From contig NZ_LDJH01000006.1 of assembly GCF_001431525.1 (NCBI RefSeq), positions 248,001 through 312,000 of the forward strand: a stretch of DNA of 64,000 nucleotides, read 5' to 3'. The notes under the pieces were generated by a model. The model was not told the origin of the DNA, did not search any database, and saw only the letters and a list, made by a program, of their open reading frames with translations. The DNA is from Stenotrophomonas koreensis (lineage in GTDB: Bacteria; Pseudomonadota; Gammaproteobacteria; Xanthomonadales; Xanthomonadaceae). Each line of letters opens with the position of its first letter. The stretch's first letter is position 1. Below are positions 38,878 to 46,353 of the stretch, piece after piece. Both the position numbers and the translations under genes were made by a program.

Positions 38878-40733
38878 GCCATAGCAGTACGGCTGAACAT
38901 GCGTTTGACGGCAAGGCCTTTGCAGCCAGCTTGAGCACCGCTCCCGGCGTTTACCGGATGTATGCCGCCGATGAGACCTTGCTGTATGTCGGCAAGGCCG
39001 GGGCGCTGCGCAAGCGGGTGGGCAGCTATTTCAATGGCTCGCCGAAAAACGCGCGCATCATGTTGATGCTCAGCCAGGTGGCACGGATGGAGGTGACCGT
39101 CACCCGTACCGAGGCCGAGGCGCTGCTGCTGGAAAACCAGCTGATCAAATCCCTCGGGCCGCGTTACAACGTGGCCCTGCGCGATGACAAGAGCTACCCG
39201 TATGTGCTGCTCACGCGCGAGCGCTGGCCGCGGATTGCGCTGCATCGTGGGCCGCGCAGCCACAACGGGCGGTATTTTGGCCCTTATCCGGGTGTCACTG
39301 CGGTACGCGAGACCCTGAACCTGATGCACAAGCTGTTTGGCCTGCGCAGTTGCGAGGACAGCGTGTTCCGCAATCGCACCCGGCCGTGCCTGCAGCACCA
39401 GATCGGACGCTGCCTGGCGCCGTGCGTGGAGCGGGTAAGCGAGCAGGAATATGGCCAGGCCATCCACCGGGCGGCGATGTTTCTGGATGGCCGCAGTGAT
39501 GCGTTGATCCATGAACTCAGCCAGCAGATGCAGGCGGCCAGTGATGCGCTGGAGTTCGAACAGGCGGCGCGTCTGCGTGACCTGGTCAAGTCCCTGCGCA
39601 GCATGCACAACCGGCAGTTTGTCGATGGCCAGGCATTGGACCTGGATGCCTTGGCCTGTGCCATGGACGGTGCCAATGCCTGCGTGATGCTGCTGTCCTT
39701 CCGTGATGGCCGCAACCTGGGCACACGGGCGTTTTTCCCGCGCACCAATGGCCAGGACAGTGCCGAGGAGGTGCTGGCCGCGTTCGTGTCGCAGTATTAC
39801 AGCGAGCAGGCCGCGCCGGCCGAGATCCTGCTGGACCGGGAGATCGAGGAGGCCGGCTTGATCCAGGCCGCCTTGAGCGAGGCCAGCGGCCAGCGGGTAC
39901 AGCTGAAATGGAAGGTACGCAATGAACGTGCCGGCTATATCGAACTGGTCAGCCGCAATGCACAGGCGGCGCTGGTGCAGGAGTTGTCCAGCCGTGGCGC
40001 CCAGCGCGTGCGCAGTGAAGGGCTGCAGGCGTTGCTGGAGTTGCCGGCGGCACCGAACCGGGTGGAGTGCTTTGACATCAGCCACACCATGGGCGAGGCC
40101 ACGGTGGCCTCCTGTGTGGTGTTTGATGCCAATGGCCCGGTGAGCAGCCAGTACCGCCGCTACAACATCACCGGGATCACCCCGGGCGATGACTATGCCG
40201 CGATGCATCAGGCACTGGAACGGCGCTTCCGCAAGGCCGTGGAGCAGGATGGCGTGCTGCCGGATGTGCTGCTCATCGACGGCGGTGCCGGGCAGCTGGC
40301 GCAGGCCCAGTCGGTCCTGGACGGGCTGGCGGTGCAGGGGGTGATGCTGGTTGGTGTAGCCAAGGGGCCGCAGCGGCGTGCCGGCGAGGAAACTCTGGTG
40401 CTGCCGGATGGGCGCAGCCTGCGCCCGGGCGCGGCCAGCCCGGGCCTGCAGTTCATCCAGCAGGTGCGCGACGAGGCACACCGCTTTGCCATTACCGGCC
40501 ATCGTGCGCGGCGGCAGAAAGCGCGCAACACCAGCCGGCTGGAAGATATCGAGGGCATCGGGCCCCGGCGGCGGGCAGCCTTGCTGCGTCACTTTGGCGG
40601 GCTGGGGGGGCTCAAGGCGGCAGGGCAGGCCGAGATTGCCCGGGTCGAGGGCATCAATGCCGCGCTGGCAGCGCGTATCTACGCTAATCTTCACGGACTG
40701 CCGGAAGTAGTTCTGGCTGATGAGTCGACCTGA
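38874..40733 (+). CDS. uvrC: Excinuclease ABC subunit C
   Basis: Makes both incisions in nucleotide excision repair. The 619-residue protein has the N-terminal GIY-YIG nuclease (GVYRMYAADETLLYVGKAG, about residues 24-100), a cysteine region (CLQHQIGRCLAPC, about 175-190), a UVR/UvrB-binding segment (about 205-240), the RNase H-like second nuclease (ECFDISHTMGEATVASCVVF and LLIDGGAGQLAQAQ) and C-terminal helix-hairpin-helix motifs (about 560-610). ATG 38874 overlaps the preceding stop. It is followed by pgsA, the widespread uvrC-pgsA pair. Confidence 0.96.
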   Translation: MSHSSTAEHAFDGKAFAASLSTAPGVYRMYAADETLLYVGKAGALRKRVGSYFNGSPKNARIMLMLSQVARMEVTVTRTEAEALLLENQLIKSLGPRYNVALRDDKSYPYVLLTRERWPRIALHRGPRSHNGRYFGPYPGVTAVRETLNLMHKLFGLRSCEDSVFRNRTRPCLQHQIGRCLAPCVERVSEQEYGQAIHRAAMFLDGRSDALIHELSQQMQAASDALEFEQAARLRDLVKSLRSMHNRQFVDGQALDLDALACAMDGANACVMLLSFRDGRNLGTRAFFPRTNGQDSAEEVLAAFVSQYYSEQAAPAEILLDREIEEAGLIQAALSEASGQRVQLKWKVRNERAGYIELVSRNAQAALVQELSSRGAQRVRSEGLQALLELPAAPNRVECFDISHTMGEATVASCVVFDANGPVSSQYRRYNITGITPGDDYAAMHQALERRFRKAVEQDGVLPDVLLIDGGAGQLAQAQSVLDGLAVQGVMLVGVAKGPQRRAGEETLVLPDGRSLRPGAASPGLQFIQQVRDEAHRFAITGHRARRQKARNTSRLEDIEGIGPRRRAALLRHFGGLGGLKAAGQAEIARVEGINAALAARIYANLHGLPEVVLADEST

Positions 40734-40737
40734 AGCA

Positions 40738-41358
40738 ATGAATTTGACCCTCCCCACGTGGCTGACCCTGCTGCGCATCGTGATGATCCCGGTGCTGGTA
40801 CTGGCCTTTTACCTCCCCTACAAATGGACCAACTTCGCCTGTGCGGCGGTGTTTGGCCTGGCAGCGATCACTGACTGGCTGGATGGCTGGATAGCACGGC
40901 GCTGGAACCTGCAATCGGCCTTTGGTGCCTTCCTGGACCCGGTCGCCGACAAGCTGATGGTGGCCGTTGCGTTGTTTTTGATCGTGCAGGGGCATCCCAC
41001 GCCGTGGATGGCGTTCTGGGCAGCGGTGATCGTCGGTCGTGAAATCGCGGTTTCGGCCCTGCGTGAATGGATGGCCGAGCTCGGCCAGCGTGCCAAGGTC
41101 GGTGTGGCCATGATCGGCAAGATCAAGACCACGGTACAGATGATTGCGCTGCTATGCCTGCTTTATTCGGTGACGCCGGGACAGCAGAAGACCAGCGAGA
41201 TCTGGCTGGGCGAACCGGTTTTCCACCTCGGTGACTGGCTGCTGGCGGCGGCGGCACTGCTGACCCTGTGGTCTGGCCTGCAGTACCTGTGGGCCGCCTG
41301 GCCGAGCCTGAAGGTCGACGAACAGGCCGCCCGTAAAAAAGTGAAATCCAAGCCGTAA
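40738..41358 (+). CDS. pgsA: CDP-diacylglycerol-glycerol-3-phosphate 3-phosphatidyltransferase
   Basis: Makes phosphatidylglycerophosphate, the first committed step to phosphatidylglycerol and cardiolipin, in the inner membrane. The 206-residue protein has several transmembrane helices and the complete CDP-alcohol phosphatidyltransferase motif: DG-x2-AR-x8-G-x3-D-x3-D, from DGWIARRW to FGAFLDPVADK. ATG 40738 (MNLTLPTWLTLLRI) matches family N-termini and lies four bases after the uvrC stop; an ATG at 40720 inside uvrC is less likely. Confidence 0.95.
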   Translation: MNLTLPTWLTLLRIVMIPVLVLAFYLPYKWTNFACAAVFGLAAITDWLDGWIARRWNLQSAFGAFLDPVADKLMVAVALFLIVQGHPTPWMAFWAAVIVGREIAVSALREWMAELGQRAKVGVAMIGKIKTTVQMIALLCLLYSVTPGQQKTSEIWLGEPVFHLGDWLLAAAALLTLWSGLQYLWAAWPSLKVDEQAARKKVKSKP

Positions 41359-41364
41359 ATTGTG

Positions 41365-41392
41365 TTGACGTGTGCGTGAAGTGGTGTATTAT
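41365..41392 (+). promoter_or_regulatory. Strong promoter for the tRNA-Gly/tRNA-Cys cluster
   Basis: -35 TTGACG (41365-41370), 16-base spacer, -10 TATTAT (41387-41392). Transcription would start about five bases before the first tRNA-Gly. It is one of the best sigma-70 matches in the window. Confidence 0.8.
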
Positions 41393-41404
41393 TTCGCCTC
41401 CCAA

Positions 41405-41480
<76 letters not shown>

Positions 41481-41541
41481 GCTTGATTCCAGTGCCAAAA
41501 CCTGGTGCATGCTGCCTCTGTGAAGCGGGTTGGGAAAAAAT

Positions 41542-41617
<76 letters not shown>

Positions 41618-41675
41618 GCTTTATCCGGCCGCAAGGCCGTGGTCACCACCAGTCACCAAACGGTGGGGCATCCAT

Positions 41676-41751
<76 letters not shown>

Positions 41752-41878
41752 AGATGCAGTGGCCAAAAACGCCTTCCAGCAGGCGTAAGCTTTGATTTGA
41801 AGTGCTTTGAAGGCAGGCAGTCAAGGCAACAAACGCTGGCGTGAAACGTGAAATGCAGGTATCATGTTCACATTCCAA

Positions 41879-41954
<76 letters not shown>

Positions 41955-42021
41955 GATCAATGCAATGTCCAGCATGCGAGGGCATCGCCTGGTAAGCAAA
42001 CAGTCTTACCAACCAGTTGTT

Positions 42022-42095
42022 GGCCTGATGGCAGAGTGGTTATGCAACGGATTGCAAATCCGTGTACGCCGGTTCGATTCCGACTCAGGCCTCCA
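42022..42095 (+). tRNA. cysT: tRNA-Cys(GCA)
   Basis: A 74-nt tRNA with acceptor GGCCTGA/TCAGGCC, anticodon loop TTGCAAA (GCA) and encoded CCA. It ends the glycine tRNA array; a terminator follows 16 bases later. Confidence 0.96.
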
Positions 42096-42111
42096 TAAGA
42101 TTCAAGCATTC

Positions 42112-42133
42112 AACCCGCGAAAGCGGGTTTTTT
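42112..42133 (+). terminator. Rho-independent terminator after tRNA-Cys
   Basis: AACCCGC (42112-42118), loop GAAA, GCGGGTT (42123-42129) and a T-run to 42133. Confidence 0.9.
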
Positions 42134-42495
42134 GTTGCCTGCGTTCTGGGTGCAAGGCGGCCACGCCGGGCTCGATATGCGGCAGATACGCTGGTTTTGC
42201 CGTGGGATGTCCTCCGTCATCGGCCGGGTAAGTTTTCTGTGCGGGTTCTGCTCTGGCAACGCGGTGCTGCAGGGGGAGCATCTGTGCCTGGCCGGTCAGG
42301 CCTGCTGCAAGGTTGTCCAGGCTGATCTGCCTGATCCTTGTCGAGGCTCTGGCAGCACTGTTGCCAGCACGAGGATGCCGCAGCAGTTTTCGCTGTGGAT
42401 GCCGGCGCGGGTGGGCACGAGGCGGGCTGGTCGCGCGATTGGTTCAAGCACTACGACGTGCTGCAGGGTGCGGGCGCGGGCTGCTCAGCGGTTTT
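42134..42495. other. 362-base region without a recognised gene
   Basis: This stretch lies between the tRNA-Cys terminator and the 3' end of the ccoG-like gene on the minus strand. Short open frames exist on both strands, but none has a credible ribosome binding site or family match that I recognise. One plus-strand frame after 42338 contains a protein-like segment (AGWSRDWFKHYDVLQG), which might be a remnant of a lost gene. Confidence 0.4.
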
Positions 42496-43518
42496 TCAAT
42501 GCAGCAGCAGCCAGCTGCTCAGGGCGCTGCCCAGCGCGATGACCAGGGCGACCACGGTGCGTGGACGCATGATCCGTGCTGGCTGCTCCTCTGCGTCTGC
42601 CTGGCTTTGGCGACGGATCAGGCCGCCGGGCAGGCCGTGCGCGGCCAGTTGGCGGTCGCAGACACTGATGCACAGGCCGCAATCCAGGCAGTTGCCATCC
42701 ACGCCATTGCGGATATCCAGCTTCAGGGGACACTGCTGTTGGCATTGCGCGCAGTCCAGGCAATCGCCGAGGCGATCAGGCGCAAAACGGGGCCAGCTGC
42801 CCGCGATGGCTGGGTTGGCGGCACGAAAGACGTAATCCTGCGCGGTGGTGGGATTGAGCAGGGTACGGCCACGGGCATGGATGCCGGGCAGGCCGGGGGC
42901 GCGTGCGCCGCGCGGTTCACCCCGGCGTAGCTGGTAGCGCACATGCGGGGTGTGTTGGTCGGTGATCCAGGGTTGCAGGCGGGCAAACGGGCACAGCTCG
43001 GTGCACAGGCGCGTTCGCAGGAAACGGATATTGGCCCAGGTGGCGGCGGCATAGAAAACCGCCCAGAACACCGTCCAGTGATTCCAGCCAGCGGCATCGG
43101 GAGGCAACAGCTGGCGGACCGGAGTGAAATAGCCGACAAAACTGATCCCGGTCCAGATGGCCAGCAGTGCCCACAACAGGTTGCCGCCGTGTCTGCCCAG
43201 TTGCATCAGCTGCTGGTACAGGCTGCCGAGAATGGATTGTGGGCAGAGCAGCCCGCACCACAGGCGACCGCCCAGGTTGGTCAGCAGGTAGAGCAGGGCC
43301 AGGCCAGATACTGCCAATGCCAGCAGGGCGGGCAGCTCGTCGGCTGCAAGTTCGATGCCCAGCAGGTAGGCATGACGGCCGGCCAGGTCAAACAATACGG
43401 CCGGCTCGCCGTTGATTGACAGCCATGGCAGCAGATAGAAGCTGCCCAGCAACAGCAGTGCGCTGAGTCTGCGCGGCCAGCTGAATGTCAGGGCCGCCGG
43501 TAGCGGTGGTCTTGGCAT
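42496..43518 (-). CDS. ccoG: CcoG/FixG-like polyferredoxin, short form
   Basis: A 340-residue membrane iron-sulfur protein related to CcoG (RdxA/FixG), which in cbb3-oxidase systems helps reduce copper during assembly. About five transmembrane helices surround WCGLLCPQ and LCTELCPFARLQP motifs; two CxxCxxCxxxC clusters follow (CLDCAQCQQQC and CLDCGLCISVC), then a last helix. The roughly 120-residue Ig-like C-terminal domain of typical CcoG is missing. I chose ATG 43518, two bases after the upstream stop; GTG 43530 is possible. It lies downstream of perfect FNR boxes, fitting low-oxygen control. No cbb3 oxidase genes are in the window. Confidence 0.75.
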   Translation of the reverse strand: MPRPPLPAALTFSWPRRLSALLLLGSFYLLPWLSINGEPAVLFDLAGRHAYLLGIELAADELPALLALAVSGLALLYLLTNLGGRLWCGLLCPQSILGSLYQQLMQLGRHGGNLLWALLAIWTGISFVGYFTPVRQLLPPDAAGWNHWTVFWAVFYAAATWANIRFLRTRLCTELCPFARLQPWITDQHTPHVRYQLRRGEPRGARAPGLPGIHARGRTLLNPTTAQDYVFRAANPAIAGSWPRFAPDRLGDCLDCAQCQQQCPLKLDIRNGVDGNCLDCGLCISVCDRQLAAHGLPGGLIRRQSQADAEEQPARIMRPRTVVALVIALGSALSSWLLLH

Positions 43519-43520
43519 GC

Positions 43521-43814
43521 TCAATCCCACTCTTCATCCAGGCGTGATGGTGCCGGTGGAGCAGGGCGCAGCAACAACCAGGTCAGGCTGCTGGCCAGGC
43601 TGGCCACCCCCCAGAACATGAAAAACCCCAGGCTGTAGCCGGTCAGGCGGCTGTCTGCCAGTGCCGGCCAGCTGATCGCTGCCAGCGCAAGCGGATCAAT
43701 CATCGCGAAAAACACCAGGGTGGCCAGTCCGGCGACAACAAAGGCCGGCCACACGATGAGGCCGATGGTGCGCAGCACGGTGGCAGATGAGGGCGACGAG
43801 GCGGGCTTGGGCAT
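43521..43814 (-). CDS. Small membrane protein upstream of the ccoG-like gene
   Basis: A 97-residue protein with two predicted transmembrane helices (about 16-38, IGLIVWPAFVVAGLATLVFF, and 57-80, YSLGFFMFWGVASLASSLTW), a serine-rich N-terminus and an acidic C-terminal end. I recognise no named family. It is the first gene of the minus-strand unit with the ccoG-like protein, both under the same double FNR-box region, so a role in microaerobic respiration or in oxidase assembly is plausible but only inferred. Confidence 0.75.
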   Translation of the reverse strand: MPKPASSPSSATVLRTIGLIVWPAFVVAGLATLVFFAMIDPLALAAISWPALADSRLTGYSLGFFMFWGVASLASSLTWLLLRPAPPAPSRLDEEWD

Positions 43815-43898
43815 GTGGGCTCACAGCAGGGCCGCTGCGTGGAAAGCGCGCGGCTGAGGCAGGACGCCCAAGGCTAGAATCCGCGGCTGGCACTGACA

Positions 43899-43912
43899 TT
43901 GATTCCAATCAA
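43899..43912. promoter_or_regulatory. FNR/ANR box 1
   Basis: TTGATTCCAATCAA matches the FNR-family consensus TTGAT-N4-ATCAA perfectly. For the leftward ccoG-like unit it would place the start of transcription near 43864 if used at -41.5. Confidence 0.75.
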
Positions 43913-43941
43913 TAGTGCCGCCGCTGCAATGGCCTGCTGGA

Positions 43942-43955
43942 TTGATCCGCATCAA
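43942..43955. promoter_or_regulatory. FNR/ANR box 2
   Basis: TTGATCCGCATCAA is a second perfect match, 43 bases from box 1 centre to centre (about four helical turns). It is the box nearer hemN. Confidence 0.75.
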
Positions 43956-43989
43956 GGCCCGGCACGGGGAGGCATGGGATCCTGCCGGC

Positions 43990-45399
43990 ATGGATACTCA
44001 ACCTGCATCGGCAGCCAGTCTGGGCTGGAACTTCGATCCGGAGCTGCTGCGCCGGCATGATCGGCCCGGTCCACGCTATACCTCCTATCCCACCGCCCCG
44101 CAGTTCCACGACCGGTTCGGGGTGGATCAACTCACCGCGGCGGCGGCGCGCAGCAATGCCAGTGGCCGGCCGCTGTCGCTGTATGTGCATGTGCCGTTCT
44201 GCACCAGTCCGTGCTTCTACTGTGGCTGCAACCGGGTGATCACCCGCGACCACGGACGTGGCCAGGCCTATGTCGAGCGTCTGTTGGCCGAGGCGGCGCA
44301 GATGGCGGCCTTGTTTGGTCCCTGTCGCGAAGTGGTGCAGCTGCACTTTGGTGGCGGGACGCCCAATTTTCTCAGCCCCCAGCAGCTGCAGCAGCTGGTG
44401 GCCGGCCTGCGTCGGCTGTTCCGTTTCAGTGCCGACGCCAGCCGTGATATTTCCATCGAACTGGACCCGCGCATGATCACCCCGGCCCAGGTGGCCGAGC
44501 TGGGCGCCATCGGCTTCAATCGCGCCAGCCTCGGGGTGCAGGACATCAACCCGGTTGTGCAACAGGCGATCAACCGCATCCAGCCACTGGAGCAGACCGT
44601 GGCGGTGATGACGGCCTGCCGGCAACACGGCCTGCGCTCGGTCAATGTCGACCTGATCTATGGCCTGCCCGGCCAAACCCTGGCCGGCTTTGCGCAGACC
44701 GTGGATGCGATGCTGCAGCAGCGGCCCGAACGCCTGGCCATTTACGGCTATGCCCATCTGCCGCATCTGTTCCGTGCCCAGCGTCAGATCATCGAGGCCG
44801 ATCTGCCCAGTGCCGAGGACAAGCTGGCCCTGCTGGGCATCGCGGTGGAAAAACTGACCGCTGCCGGTTACCAGTACATCGGGCTGGACCATTTCGCGCT
44901 GCCCGATGATCCTTTGGCAATCGCCCAGCGCCAGGGCCAGCTGCACCGCAATTTCATGGGTTACACCACCCATGCGCAGACCGACCTGATTGGCTTGGGG
45001 GTCAGTGCGATCAGTCACATCGACAGCAGCTACAGCCAGAACCCACGTGAATTGCCGGCCTGGGAAGTGGCCGTTGATGAGGGGCGCCTGCCGGTATGGC
45101 GCGGGATGGAGCTCAGTGCCGATGACCAGGTGCGGGCGGCACTGGTGCAGGAGCTGATGTGTCACGGCCAGCTGGACATCGCCGAATTCGAACGCCGGCA
45201 TCAGTTGGTGTTTGCTGATTATTTCGCCGCTGACCTGCAGCGCCTGCAGGCCCTGCAGGACGATGGTCTGGCCCGGATGAGCAACGGGGTGATTGCGGCT
45301 ACCGAATGGGGGCGGCCCTTGCTGCGTCTGCTGGCGATGTGCTTTGACCCGTACCTGCATGATCAGCGCAGCACGCAACGCTATTCGCGGGCAATCTGA
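43990..45399 (+). CDS. hemN: Oxygen-independent coproporphyrinogen III oxidase
   Basis: Radical SAM enzyme that oxidatively decarboxylates coproporphyrinogen III to protoporphyrinogen IX without oxygen in haem synthesis. The 469-residue protein has the radical SAM cluster motif C71-x3-C75-x2-C78 (CTSPCFYC) followed by the extra cysteine typical of true HemN, the SAM-binding HFGGGTPNFL, and a C-terminal HemN domain containing YIGLDHFALPDD. Length and RPGPRYTSYPTA near the N-terminus mark HemN rather than HemW. ATG 43990 is likely; a GGGGAGG lies 18 bases upstream, rather far. Two FNR boxes upstream suggest anaerobic induction. Confidence 0.93.
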   Translation: MDTQPASAASLGWNFDPELLRRHDRPGPRYTSYPTAPQFHDRFGVDQLTAAAARSNASGRPLSLYVHVPFCTSPCFYCGCNRVITRDHGRGQAYVERLLAEAAQMAALFGPCREVVQLHFGGGTPNFLSPQQLQQLVAGLRRLFRFSADASRDISIELDPRMITPAQVAELGAIGFNRASLGVQDINPVVQQAINRIQPLEQTVAVMTACRQHGLRSVNVDLIYGLPGQTLAGFAQTVDAMLQQRPERLAIYGYAHLPHLFRAQRQIIEADLPSAEDKLALLGIAVEKLTAAGYQYIGLDHFALPDDPLAIAQRQGQLHRNFMGYTTHAQTDLIGLGVSAISHIDSSYSQNPRELPAWEVAVDEGRLPVWRGMELSADDQVRAALVQELMCHGQLDIAEFERRHQLVFADYFAADLQRLQALQDDGLARMSNGVIAATEWGRPLLRLLAMCFDPYLHDQRSTQRYSRAI

Positions 45400-45451
45400 G
45401 CGCTGGGCAGTATTCCGTGTTGTGGGCTTTTCAGGCACCCTATGCGGGTCT

Positions 45452-45538
45452 GCCCGGGTGGCGAAAGTGGTAGACGCAGCGGACTTAAAATCCGCCGGGG
45501 GCAACTCCTTACCGGTTCGATTCCGGTCCCGGGCACCA
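45452..45538 (+). tRNA. leuZ: tRNA-Leu(TAA)
   Basis: An 87-nt class II tRNA with acceptor GCCCGGG/CCCGGGC, anticodon stem GCGGA/TCCGC with loop CTTAAAA (TAA), a long variable arm and encoded CCA. TTGTGG and TATGCG upstream (45420-45446) might be a weak promoter. Confidence 0.96.
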
Positions 45539-45542
45539 CATG

Positions 45543-45566
45543 AAACCGCCGCAAGGCGGTTTTTTG
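45543..45566 (+). terminator. Rho-independent terminator after tRNA-Leu(TAA)
   Basis: AAACCGCC (45543-45550), loop GCAA, GGCGGTTT (45555-45562) and a T-run. Confidence 0.9.
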
Positions 45567-46353
45567 TTTTCCTGTCTTCCGGGCGGACGTCCATCGTGCC
45601 GAGGGTGGGGGCGGCGCAGCAGTACAGGGCCCGCCTGTGGCAGCGGGTGGCAGCAGGTTGACCGCAGCGGACACCGCGGTGTGGCTGTGGCTGGCAGGGC
45701 GATCCTGTGTGTCTGCGCTGTTCCAGGGCCGCCCTGGTGGGCCGGCGGCGCAGCGTGCCGTGACCGGCGTTACGCTTGCCAGCCCCACGCTGTCGGGGTA
45801 TTCGCTGCCAAAGCGAATGTCGCCATCCGCGGCACGCTTGTCATTTGTCCGTTTGCGCTTCGCGCCTGCCCGAGCGCGCAGCCTGGCCAGACCCATGCAT
45901 GGCCGATGACGGCCTTGGGAAAGCGTGCGTGCGGCCATGCACTGAAGCCATTTCGTTCAAGCCGTGGGTTGGCTTGATGCGATCGGCGCATGCCGCAGCC
46001 GCGCACTGTAAGTGAGTGCTGCTCGAGTGATCGGCTGCGGGCGGTTTTCTGTGCTGATCCCGGCGGGTCAACAACAGAGGCCACGGTTTGAACTGTGCAT
46101 CAGGAAGCTGCGCTATGACAGGTCGTGATGCTGCGCTACAGCATGAGCGTGCGGTGTTTCTGGCCGAAAATAGCCGCTGCTGTGGCGCGGTGGTTGTTCG
46201 TCATTGCTGATGCGCTTGATCGGCGTGTCGAGCTGAACAGATCCATGCTGCGCCACCAGTAAATCCCCTGGTTCAGGCCATGAAATCGACGGTGCAACCC
46301 ATCTTGTCGACTCGCGGCTGTAGACTGCCCCCGTTCATTTTTTGAGAGTTCTC
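45567..46353. other. Gene-poor 787-base region with several inverted repeats
   Basis: No frame here has a recognisable protein or a convincing ribosome binding site. It contains a 12-base palindrome (ACACCGCGGTGT, 45671-45682), hairpins CCAGGG/CCCTGG (45723-45737) and ATTCGCT/AGCGAAT (45800-45818), and a two-level stem at 45993-46040 followed by GCGGTTTTCT. The last part carries the leader of the next gene, with TAGACT at 46321-46326 as a possible -10 box. It may hold a non-coding RNA or gene remnants. Confidence 0.5.
45993..46048 (+). terminator. Two-level hairpin with T-rich tail, candidate terminator
   Basis: CCGCAGCCG (45993-46001) pairs with CGGCTGCGG (46032-46040); inside, GCACT (46003-46007) pairs with AGTGC (46015-46019). 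GCGGTTTTCT follows. It could end an unannotated transcript on the plus strand. Confidence 0.35.

Noticed and set aside
42496-42930. Plus-strand ORFs opposite the ccoG-like gene
   Set aside because: The minus strand shows complete ferredoxin cysteine motifs and helices; the plus frames have no such features.
45381-45938. 185-residue minus-strand ORF upstream of tRNA-Leu(TAA), with GTGIEPVRSCPRRIL
   Set aside because: Its recognisable part is antisense tRNA-Leu and the rest is low-complexity GC-rich translation without a ribosome binding site.
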